5,543 nt of DNA from JAGXFP01 sp046484585 (GCA_046484585.1 JAWOIQ010000125.1:1-5543), one strand, 5' to 3'; shown: positions 1 to 4,841, numbered from the stretch's first letter. A program made the numbers and translations. Notes: generated by a model not told the origin, from the sequence alone.

Positions 1-73
1 AGTGAATAATCGAGAATGAAGTACTTAGCAATTGCGATTAATTTTGTAAATGATTTCTTGAATATTAAATGAT
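1..73. other. AT-rich non-coding stretch at the left edge
   Basis: No open frame, recognisable RNA gene or convincing promoter is seen in these bases. They lie beyond the 3' end of the alcohol dehydrogenase gene and lead into the palindrome at 74-137. A neighbouring gene outside the window may own part of this stretch. Confidence 0.4.
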
Positions 74-137
74 CCTGAATCCATGACGGCTATCGGGTCT
101 GTGGAACCCCGGACTCGATCGTTCACGGATTTCTGGT
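74..137. mobile_element. Short palindromic element, probable relative of the 3701-3826 element
   Basis: It starts with CCTGAATCC (74-82), the same nine bases that end the 126-bp element, and closes with GGATTTCTGG (127-136), whose complement differs by one substitution and one extra base. An inner stem pairs 92-100 (ATCGGGTCT) with 111-119 (GGACTCGAT), two of the pairs being G-T. ATGAT lies at 69-73 and again at 138-142, so a 5-bp duplication around a 64-bp element is possible. It lies 36 nt beyond the stop codon of the alcohol dehydrogenase. There is no T-run that would make it a typical terminator in either direction. Whether it is mobile or only a transcript-end hairpin is undecided. Confidence 0.5.
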
Positions 138-172
138 ATGATGGTGGCAGGTTGACTTCCTGTTTTCCCTGT

Positions 173-1336
173 TTATCGGCAATTGCTGAGAATTGATGAA
201 ATTACCGGGCTGTCGTACTCTTTCAGGCGCCATATCGCGGCCAGTGCCATACTGTTGTCGGCGAGGGCCGGGATGGCTGATTCGGGAATATCGAGATCCC
301 GTAAAGAGACCGGGCTGCCTGCCTCCCTGAACCAGCTTTTTAAGCGTTCGATTCCCTCAAGCGCCGCCCGGTATTGATCCTTTTCTTCCACAGCGAAGAC
401 TCTTCGGGACAGTTGGGCGAATTTGGCAGGAGCTTCGGCGGCCCGCCAGTTCATCCATGCCGGCATTACTACCGAGAGTCCGGCGCCGTGGGGTACGTCG
501 TAGAGCGCGCTCAGGGAATGTTCAATCATATGCATCGGGAAGCCGACCATTCCTAAGCCTGCCGCGGTCAGCCCGTTCAGGGCCAGGGTGGCGCACCACA
601 TCAGGTCGGCCCTGGCCTGGTAATCATCGGGTCGGGCCAGGACTTTCCGGCAGCTTTCCATGATGTTTATGGTCAAGCCTTCCATAAAGCGATCTTGAAC
701 CGGCGTGGCGGGATCGCTGGTGGTAAAGTAGAACTCCAGGAGGTGGGCGATTGCATCAACCGCCCCGTAGGCTGTGTAAGAAGGGGGCACCGTAAAGGTC
801 GCGGTCGGATCGAGGATCGAAACTTCCGGTTTCAGCAGCTGATTGCCAGTGCCGAATTTCTGACTGGTCTCCTCGTTGGTTATCACCATGCCGCCGTTCA
901 TTTCAGAACCGGCGGCGGCGAGAGTCAGTACGCAGGTCAGGGGGAGTTTGGATTTCACCCCCTTTTTCCCTTTGAAGAACAACCAGACGTCGTGATTGAC
1001 TTTAGCTCCGGCGCAGATCGCCTTGGCGCTGTCAATCACGCTGCCGCCGCCGACGGCGACCACCGCCTCGACCTTGTGCTCCTTGGCCAGCCTGATCCCT
1101 TCCCGGACATGGCTCAGAACCGGGTTCGATTTTACGCCGGGGTGTTCGATCACCGTCAGCCCCGCCCGGGCAAGCGAGGCGGTAACCTGATCGTAAATAC
1201 CGTTTTGTTTTATACTGCCCGAACCGTAGACCAGCAGGATCCTGCTGCCGAAAGCCGCGGTTTCCGGGCCGATATTTTTAATGGTATCCCTGCCGAAGAT
1301 TATTTTGGTCGGAAGATGGAGGACGAAGTTTTGCAA
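173..1336 (-). CDS. Iron-containing alcohol dehydrogenase (YqhD/butanol dehydrogenase-like)
   Basis: This is a group III metal-dependent alcohol dehydrogenase that interconverts aldehydes and alcohols with NAD(P)H in the cytoplasm. Using a TTG start at 1336 the protein has 387 residues, the usual family length, and begins QNFVLHLPTKIIFG, the typical family N-terminus. Seen in order: GSGSIK (about 38-43) and GGGSVID (96-102) for dinucleotide binding, then the four expected metal ligands Asp194 and His198 (in GAVDAIAH), His273 (in MIEHSLSA) and His283 (in DVPHG). Asp194 and His198 carry the same numbers as in E. coli YqhD, which supports the start. AAGGA lies 9 nt before the TTG. An ATG at 1402 (409 aa) and one at 1471 (432 aa, overlapping cooC) are in frame but have no clear ribosome site. 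It lies downstream of cooC on the same strand, probably cotranscribed. The family is certain; substrate and cofactor preference are not readable. Confidence 0.93.
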   Translation of the reverse strand: MQNFVLHLPTKIIFGRDTIKNIGPETAAFGSRILLVYGSGSIKQNGIYDQVTASLARAGLTVIEHPGVKSNPVLSHVREGIRLAKEHKVEAVVAVGGGSVIDSAKAICAGAKVNHDVWLFFKGKKGVKSKLPLTCVLTLAAAGSEMNGGMVITNEETSQKFGTGNQLLKPEVSILDPTATFTVPPSYTAYGAVDAIAHLLEFYFTTSDPATPVQDRFMEGLTINIMESCRKVLARPDDYQARADLMWCATLALNGLTAAGLGMVGFPMHMIEHSLSALYDVPHGAGLSVVMPAWMNWRAAEAPAKFAQLSRRVFAVEEKDQYRAALEGIERLKSWFREAGSPVSLRDLDIPESAIPALADNSMALAAIWRLKEYDSPVISSILSNCR

Positions 1337-1345
1337 GGTTTTGAT

Positions 1346-1350
1346 TCCTT
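1346..1350 (-). promoter_or_regulatory. Ribosome binding site deciding the TTG start of the alcohol dehydrogenase
   Basis: On the minus strand the sequence reads AAAGGAATCAAAACCTTG. The AAGGA core is 9 nt from the TTG at 1336-1334. The ATG at 1402 is preceded by GACGAATTAGCAAAAACC, which has no Shine-Dalgarno match. Choice of start is inference from spacing and from the family N-terminus. Confidence 0.55.
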
Positions 1351-1418
1351 TAGTTGCGGTTGAAAACGGGTCGGAACTTCGGCTCTTGTCTGACTGTCTC
1401 ATGGTTTTTGCTAATTCG

Positions 1419-2171
1419 TCATTGCCGAAGCGCCGCCAGAAGCTCTTTGACCTGATCCTCGACTTCGTCAAGATGTTCGGTTACCGGACGGCCTTTTCTT
1501 TCCGCCCGGCTGATATCGAGGTTGTCGGGGAAAAAGGCGATAGGGCTTACGCCGAGACCCTCGGTCAGAAAATCCTCGTCTTCTTTATCTGCTACCTTGT
1601 TGCCGACAAAATGAATCGATTTGATCCCGACCTCTTCGGCCAGCCTCTTCACCTTAAGCGCCGTCCTGATGCTCGATTTAGACGGGATTACCACGGTCAG
1701 GAGATGGTCGACTCCGGCAACGGTGCCGCGGCCCAGATGCTCGACTCCGGCTTCCATGTCCAGCAGGGCATACTGGGTTGAGGACAGGAGCAGCTTGGTC
1801 AACATTCTTTTTAAAACCGTGCTTTCGGCGCAGGCACAGCCCTTGTTGCCGCTTTCAATGGCGCCCAGAACCATGAGCTTAAGGCCGTTGCCTTCGACCA
1901 TGTAGCGGCTGAGCAGGTCATCGACCTCGGGGTTGATGTTGTAGAAAGGCGAGCCCTCGGTTTTGCCGGATCTCTCCTGCAAGAGGGTTTTCATCTCGGA
2001 GATCGGCACGATGGATCCAGGATCCTTGATGCCGATGGTCTGGGCCATGTGAGGGCTGGGATCGGCGTCGATGATCAGCACCTCGTTGCCGTCCCGTTTC
2101 AGCTGTTCGGCGACCAGGGCTATGATGGTGGTCTTGCCGACTCCGCCTTTTCCGCTTATCGCGATTTTCAT
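1419..2171 (-). CDS. cooC: CooC-type nickel-insertion ATPase for CO dehydrogenase (CooC/AcsF family)
   Basis: This 250-residue cytoplasmic P-loop ATPase of the SIMIBI/MinD class is the maturation factor that uses ATP to help load nickel into the C-cluster of CO dehydrogenase or the A-cluster of acetyl-CoA synthase. The deviant Walker A motif GKGGVGKTT (residues 7-15) has the signature lysine Lys8 and the P-loop Lys13. DADPSP (35-40) is the switch I region. The metal-binding Cys-X-Cys is Cys112-Ala-Cys114, the positions known for the nickel and dimer-bridging cysteines of Carboxydothermus CooC1. Walker B and the following family block are LLDMEAGVEHLGRGT (136-150); NKVADKE (191-197) is the base-recognition region. 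The ATG at 2171 has AAGGA 6 nt upstream. No CO dehydrogenase gene is in the window, so its client is encoded elsewhere. CooC and AcsF cannot be separated by sequence alone. The alcohol dehydrogenase follows 82 nt downstream. Confidence 0.93.
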   Translation of the reverse strand: MKIAISGKGGVGKTTIIALVAEQLKRDGNEVLIIDADPSPHMAQTIGIKDPGSIVPISEMKTLLQERSGKTEGSPFYNINPEVDDLLSRYMVEGNGLKLMVLGAIESGNKGCACAESTVLKRMLTKLLLSSTQYALLDMEAGVEHLGRGTVAGVDHLLTVVIPSKSSIRTALKVKRLAEEVGIKSIHFVGNKVADKEDEDFLTEGLGVSPIAFFPDNLDISRAERKGRPVTEHLDEVEDQVKELLAALRQ

Positions 2172-2190
2172 GATATTTCCTTATATGATG

Positions 2191-2218
2191 GCCGCTCTCG
2201 CAAGAAAAAGCGGCGAGA
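2191..2218 (-). promoter_or_regulatory. Two mutually exclusive hairpins in the cooC leader
   Basis: GCCGCT (2191-2196) pairs with AGCGGC (2209-2214), while TCTCGC (2196-2201) pairs with GCGAGA (2213-2218). The two stems share bases and cannot form together. They lie 19 nt or more upstream of the cooC ATG, just before its ribosome site. No known regulator or riboswitch class is recognised. Confidence 0.25.
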
Positions 2219-2304
2219 CGGACGGGCCGTGTCATTGATTTTTATCGGAATTGGCCGATTTGAGTTTTTGTGGCGCCGTCAGGTTTACCTTATTAAAACT
2301 CTGC

Positions 2305-2310
2305 ATTATA
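2305..2310 (-). promoter_or_regulatory. Candidate -10 box for cooC
   Basis: The minus strand reads TATAAT, a perfect sigma-70 -10 hexamer, 134 nt before the cooC ATG. At a 17-nt spacing the -35 position reads TCTCAC, a poor match, so the promoter would be weak or activator-dependent. This is sequence resemblance only. Confidence 0.3.
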
Positions 2311-2352
2311 CAATAACGAAGTTGCAGGTGAGATTCATTAAAAAAGGTCCGG

Positions 2353-2381
2353 TTTACTTTTTAACTGTTAAGATGTCTAAT
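2353..2381 (+). promoter_or_regulatory. Candidate sigma-70 promoter for namZ
   Basis: TTTACT (2353-2358) and TCTAAT (2376-2381) are separated by exactly 17 nt and match the consensus hexamers at 4 of 6 and 5 of 6 positions. Transcription would begin near 2388 and give a leader of about 148 nt that contains the inverted repeats at 2424-2523. A second possible pair, TTTACC 2284-2289 and TATACA 2307-2312, lies upstream. Confidence 0.33.
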
Positions 2382-2423
2382 CGTAACTGATTGACCGGCT
2401 GTACTCGTAGGTTTAGCAACTGA

Positions 2424-2461
2424 AACCCAGCTATCCATGGGTTCGTAATGGCAATTACATT
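2424..2461 (+). repeat. Adjacent inverted repeats in the namZ leader
   Basis: AACCCA (2424-2429) is complementary to TGGGTT (2438-2443) with an 8-nt loop. Directly after it GTAAT (2445-2449) is complementary to ATTAC (2454-2458) with a 4-nt loop. AATTACATT (2453-2461) is also perfectly complementary to AATGTAATT (2486-2494), so alternative pairings exist. Confidence 0.35.
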
Positions 2462-2501
2462 TCCTGTCCATTCCGGCCCTTAATTAATGTAATTATGAAT
2501 G

Positions 2502-2523
2502 TACCTGAAGCACAGTTCAGGTA
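2502..2523 (+). promoter_or_regulatory. Perfect 8-bp inverted repeat just upstream of the namZ ribosome site
   Basis: TACCTGAA (2502-2509) and TTCAGGTA (2516-2523) are exact complements around a 6-nt spacer GCACAG. The repeat ends 3 nt before GGGGGAG, so it could be an operator for a dimeric repressor or an RNA hairpin that affects translation. The regulator is unknown. Confidence 0.45.
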
Positions 2524-2526
2524 ATC

Positions 2527-2533
2527 GGGGGAG
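2527..2533 (+). promoter_or_regulatory. Ribosome binding site of namZ
   Basis: GGGGGAG precedes the ATG at 2536. The G-rich core is 2-5 nt away from the start, a little closer than usual, but no other in-frame start nearby fits the conserved N-terminus better. Confidence 0.5.
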
Positions 2534-2535
2534 AT

Positions 2536-3705
2536 ATGATTAAAACCGGCATCGAACAATTATCCAGTGCCCCTCCCGCCTGGATCAAGGGGAAGAGGCT
2601 CGGACTGCTCTGCAATCAGGCCTCTACCGACCGGCAATTCCGTCATAGCCGGGATCTGGTTAACGCGGCCCTGCCGGGACAGCTCACCTGCCTGTTTTCG
2701 CCCCAGCACGGCTTTTTTGCCGACAAACAGGACAACATGATCGAGTCCGACCATATGAAGGATCGGGTGACCGGCCTGCCTCTCTACAGCCTCTATGGCG
2801 AAACCCGGAAGCCGGACGAGGCAATGTTCGACCAGCTTGACGTGCTGCTCGTCGATCTGCAGGATGTCGGCACCAGGGTCTATACTTTTATCCACACCAT
2901 GGCCTATTGTCTGGAAGCAGCCGCCGCCTGGGGCAAAAAAGTTGTGATTCTTGACCGGCCCAACCCCCTCGGCGGTGAACTGATCGAAGGCAATCTGGTT
3001 GAGCAGGAGTGCTGCTCCTTTGTCGGCCTTTATCCGATCCCCATGCGGCACGGCTTGACCATGGGGGAGCTGGCCCGGCTCTTCAACGAACATTTCGGGA
3101 TCAATTCCGATCTCGAAATTATCTCCATGACCGGTTGGCGCCGGGTAATGTCCTTCGAAGAGACCGGCCTGCCGTGGGTTTTCCCTTCTCCGAACATGCC
3201 TACTCCGGCAACTGCCCTGGTCTATCCGGGCCAGGTGATCTGGGAGGGAACCAACGTCTCGGAGGGGCGCGGCACCTGCCTGCCTTTCGAACTGTTCGGA
3301 GCTCCCTGTCTTGCGCACCAGGATTTTTTAAACGAGGTTGACCGCTCCGATCTTGCCGGAGCGGTCTTGCGGCCGGTCGCCTTTGAACCGACCTCCAACA
3401 AGCATTGCGGCCGGTTATGCAACGGTTTTCAGCTGCTGGTTACCGATCGCCGGACTTTTCGATCCTATCGCGCTTCCCTCTCCTTGCTCCAAACCTTCCG
3501 GAATCTTTACTCGGAACATTTCTCCTATAAGGAGCCGCCCTACGAATATGAATACGAGAAGCTGCCCCTCGATATGATTATCGGCAGCAGGCCGCTTCGC
3601 GAGGCTCTGGAGGCGGGTGAAAAAGTCGGGGAACTTGAAAAAAGCTGGCAGGAGGAATTGGCCGGATTCGACCGGCTAAGGCGAAAATTTTTCCTCTATT
3701 CCTGA
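2536..3705 (+). CDS. namZ: DUF1343/NamZ family exo-beta-N-acetylmuramidase
   Basis: The 389-residue protein matches the NamZ family (glycoside hydrolase GH171), which removes N-acetylmuramic acid from the non-reducing end of peptidoglycan fragments during cell-wall recycling. Conserved blocks seen: GLLCNQAS (23-30), LFSPQHGFF (53-61), LPLYSLYG (81-88), VDLQDVGTRVYTF (106-118), LDRPNPLGG (139-147), RHGLTMGELA (171-180), PSPNMPTPATALVYPG (217-232), EGTNVSEGRGTCLPFELFGAP (from 237) and the C-terminal PYEYEYEKLPLDMI (335-348). There is no signal peptide or membrane segment, so it should act in the cytoplasm, unlike the secreted Bacillus enzyme. Many family members have Glu where this one has Gln57 (PQHG for PEHG). 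ATG 2536 is preceded by GGGGGAG, with its 3' end 2 nt from the ATG. The stop codon and last residue (Ser389) come from the inserted element at 3701-3826; the family normally ends in Leu-Tyr. Enzyme activity is inferred, not proven. Confidence 0.92.
   Translation: MIKTGIEQLSSAPPAWIKGKRLGLLCNQASTDRQFRHSRDLVNAALPGQLTCLFSPQHGFFADKQDNMIESDHMKDRVTGLPLYSLYGETRKPDEAMFDQLDVLLVDLQDVGTRVYTFIHTMAYCLEAAAAWGKKVVILDRPNPLGGELIEGNLVEQECCSFVGLYPIPMRHGLTMGELARLFNEHFGINSDLEIISMTGWRRVMSFEETGLPWVFPSPNMPTPATALVYPGQVIWEGTNVSEGRGTCLPFELFGAPCLAHQDFLNEVDRSDLAGAVLRPVAFEPTSNKHCGRLCNGFQLLVTDRRTFRSYRASLSLLQTFRNLYSEHFSYKEPPYEYEYEKLPLDMIIGSRPLREALEAGEKVGELEKSWQEELAGFDRLRRKFFLYS
3696..3700. repeat. Left target-site duplication CTATT
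   Basis: CTATT abuts the left terminal repeat of the fold-back element and is identical to 3827-3831 on its other side. It lies within the last codons of the NamZ-family gene. Confidence 0.6.
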
Positions 3706-3826
3706 ATCCGTATGCATCCGGAAACGGGTTAGCCGCGGTGCCGGCAACTCGTTGATATGCCATCAGGATGAACGACATTGCCGCCTCCCTGCATCCAACC
3801 TGTTTTCGAACGCTAAGGGATTCAGG
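3701..3826. mobile_element. MITE-like fold-back element with terminal inverted repeats
   Basis: The 126-bp segment starts with CCTGAATCC and ends with its exact complement GGATTCAGG. The outer 28 bases of each end match at 21 of 28 positions, and inner segments at 3740-3756 and 3768-3785 also pair well, so almost the whole element folds into one hairpin around a loop near 3757-3767. It is flanked by the direct repeat CTATT at 3696-3700 and 3827-3831, which looks like a 5-bp target duplication. It has no coding capacity of its own. It overlaps the end of the NamZ-family gene: the TGA at 3703-3705 lies inside the left terminal repeat. Deleting 3701-3831 restores TATTGA, an in-frame stop. Which transposase family could have moved it is unknown. 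Confidence 0.72.
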
Positions 3827-3846
3827 CTATTGAAAAAAATAGCTGA
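3822..3846. promoter_or_regulatory. Inverted repeat spanning the element/host junction before fur-feoA
   Basis: TCAG-G-CTATT (3822-3831) is complementary to AATAGCTGA (3838-3846) apart from one bulged G, with the spacer GAAAAA. The left half comes partly from the inserted element; CTATT and AATAG are host sequence. It covers the candidate -35 box of fur-feoA and could be an operator or a chance product of the insertion. Confidence 0.35.
3827..3831. repeat. Right target-site duplication CTATT
   Basis: CTATT directly follows the right terminal repeat and matches 3696-3700. It also forms the upstream edge of the candidate fur-feoA promoter. Confidence 0.6.
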
Positions 3847-3858
3847 ACTATGTAATAG
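3830..3858 (+). promoter_or_regulatory. Candidate promoter of fur-feoA
   Basis: TTGAAA (3830-3835) matches the -35 consensus at 5 of 6 positions, followed after 17 nt by TAATAG (3853-3858), a weaker -10. Transcription would start near 3865, about 20 nt before the ATG. The first two bases of the -35 box lie inside the right CTATT repeat, so the insertion stopped right at the promoter edge. No canonical Fur box was found here. Confidence 0.33.
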
Positions 3859-3885
3859 AGAGTTCCCTTAATCATAAAAAAAATA

Positions 3886-4659
3886 ATGACAAAACTTATG
3901 ATAAAATTTCCCGGCTTCAGAAAACGTAAGCGCGGCGCTTCGGCGGAGATTTCCGAAATTGAGCGGCATGATATCGAACGCCAGCAATTCAGGGAGGTGC
4001 TGGAATCGATAGAAGCCACCCGGATCCCGGATCGTCTTAAGATTCTGGATGAATTTCTGAGCGTAGAACTGCATATCACCCTGGCCGATATGCTTGAATT
4101 TATCAGGGCCGGCGGCAATTACGACTATGATCTCGAATTTCTGCGTGAAACCATGGAGATGTTCTGCCAGTGCGGGTTTGCCCAGAAAAACGAATTTGAA
4201 ACCCAGGAAGCGACTTACGAGCACCACCACCTCGGCGAGCATCACGACCACTTTATCTGCATTTCCTGCGGCCTTATCCGGGAATTTCGCAACAGCCGCC
4301 TGGAAAGTCTGCAACTGGAGATCGCTTCAGGTTATAATTTTCATCCTCTTCAGCACAAGATGGAAATCTACGGGTTGTGCGATGATTGCCTGGCCAAGCG
4401 GGAAAAGAATCCGCCCCTTATTCAGACCGCGGTCGGCGAGAAGGTTCGGGTTGTCGAGGTTCTCGGCAGCAGGCAGTTCCAGGCCAGGATGACCGCGATG
4501 GGGCTTAATCCGGGCGCCCTGTTGGAGGTGATCAACAACAACCCGACCGGCCCGTTTATCATTGCCGTCCAGGGCACCCGGCTGGCCCTTGACGCCGACA
4601 TGGCCCAATCCGTTCTGGTCTCCCATGCCTGCCGTCAGAACGGGGGCAAGGACAACTAG
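3886..4659 (+). CDS. Fur-family metal-dependent regulator fused to a C-terminal FeoA domain
   Basis: The 257-residue protein joins two iron-homeostasis modules. Residues about 30-170 are Fur-like: a dimerisation/metal part with EHHHLGEHHDHFICISCG (112-129), His153, His157 and Glu160 (HPLQHKME), and two Cys-X2-Cys pairs (125/128 and 165/168) that would form the structural zinc site. Residues about 180-246 are a FeoA (SH3-like) domain: GEKVRVVEVLG, then AMGLNPGALLEVI, GPFIIAVQG and LALDADMA. Fur proteins repress iron-uptake or stress genes when loaded with metal; FeoA normally assists the FeoB ferrous iron transporter. No feoB is next to it here, so the FeoA part is more likely sensory or oligomerising (inference). 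The DNA-recognition region has no recognisable TVYR motif. A basic tail RKRKR (12-16) precedes the domain. Met1 is at 3886 and Met5 at 3898; neither has a Shine-Dalgarno match, so the exact start is uncertain. Confidence 0.9.
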   Translation: MTKLMIKFPGFRKRKRGASAEISEIERHDIERQQFREVLESIEATRIPDRLKILDEFLSVELHITLADMLEFIRAGGNYDYDLEFLRETMEMFCQCGFAQKNEFETQEATYEHHHLGEHHDHFICISCGLIREFRNSRLESLQLEIASGYNFHPLQHKMEIYGLCDDCLAKREKNPPLIQTAVGEKVRVVEVLGSRQFQARMTAMGLNPGALLEVINNNPTGPFIIAVQGTRLALDADMAQSVLVSHACRQNGGKDN

Positions 4660-4661
4660 TA

Positions 4662-4752
4662 TCCTGAATCCGTCGGGGGTGCCGGACGCCTGAAGTGCTG
4701 CGGCAGGGGCAAGTTATTCGCCGTGACCAGAGGCGGGAAGCAGTAAATCAGG
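4662..4752. repeat. Third copy of the TCCTGAATCCGT end sequence, possibly a decayed element
   Basis: TCCTGAATCCGT at 4662-4673 is identical over 12 bases to 3700-3711 and begins 2 nt after the fur-feoA stop codon. The nearest candidate for an opposite end is TAAATCAGG at 4744-4752, which matches GGATTCAGG at only 6 of 9 positions. Pairing between the arms is poor and no flanking duplication is visible. It may be a degenerate or partial copy; the right boundary given here is tentative. Confidence 0.3.
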
Positions 4753-4779
4753 TTGTTTAGGGCAGGTTGCCAAACAACC
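4751..4779 (+). terminator. Strong hairpin between fur-feoA and the LeuB-type gene
   Basis: GGTTGTTT (4751-4758) is exactly complementary to AAACAACC (4772-4779), and inside it GGCA (4761-4764) pairs with TGCC (4768-4771) across a 3-nt loop, leaving a 2-nt bulge. That makes a 12-bp stem. There is no T-run directly after it, so it is not a classical intrinsic terminator; it could still end fur-feoA transcripts or act in the leader of the next gene, whose ATG is 62 nt away. Confidence 0.35.
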
Positions 4780-4831
4780 GCCTGGTTTAATCGTTATATC
4801 AATTTATTCAATTTATATTAAATTAGAAGAA

Positions 4832-4836
4832 AAGGA
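4832..4836 (+). promoter_or_regulatory. Ribosome binding site of the LeuB-type gene
   Basis: AAGGA lies 5 nt before ATG 4842, a normal distance, and the N-terminus that follows reaches GDGIGPEI at residue 10 as expected for the family. The preceding 40 bases are very AT-rich, fitting a promoter or leader. Confidence 0.6.
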
Positions 4837-4841
4837 AGAAG

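Larger units (their letters stand above)
2172..2535. promoter_or_regulatory. Divergent promoter region between cooC and namZ
   Basis: This 364-bp spacer separates two genes that start in opposite directions, so it must contain the promoters for both unless they are read from farther away. It is AT-rich in the middle. It holds candidate promoters on each strand (2305-2310 minus; 2353-2381 plus), a pair of competing hairpins in the cooC leader (2191-2218) and a run of inverted repeats before namZ (2424-2523). No tRNA, known riboswitch class or credible small protein gene was recognised in it. Confidence 0.6.

Noticed and set aside
28..35. GCAATTGC palindrome repeated at 179-186
   Set aside because: Eight bases only, and the second copy lies inside the alcohol dehydrogenase coding sequence; probably chance.
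74..136. Reading the first palindrome as the intrinsic terminator of the alcohol dehydrogenase
   Set aside because: No T-run follows it on the minus strand, and its ends match the other element; an end-of-transcript role remains possible but not favoured.
695..1363. Plus-strand open frame of 222 codons opposite the alcohol dehydrogenase
   Set aside because: It lies almost wholly antisense to a well-conserved gene, its product is rich in Gly/Arg without a recognisable domain, and it has no supporting ribosome site.
1337..1471. N-terminal extension of the alcohol dehydrogenase to the ATG at 1471
   Set aside because: It would overlap the 3' end of cooC by 53 nt, and the added residues do not resemble the family.
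1281..1781. Plus-strand open frame of 166 codons across the cooC/alcohol dehydrogenase junction
   Set aside because: Antisense to two recognised genes and without family resemblance.
2560..3318. Minus-strand open frame of 252 codons opposite namZ
   Set aside because: Antisense shadow of the NamZ-family gene; no recognisable motifs.
3767..3779. 13-mer GATGAACGACATT shared with 5081-5093 inside the LeuB-type gene
   Set aside because: A single match of this length in 5.5 kb is compatible with chance, and the flanks do not match.
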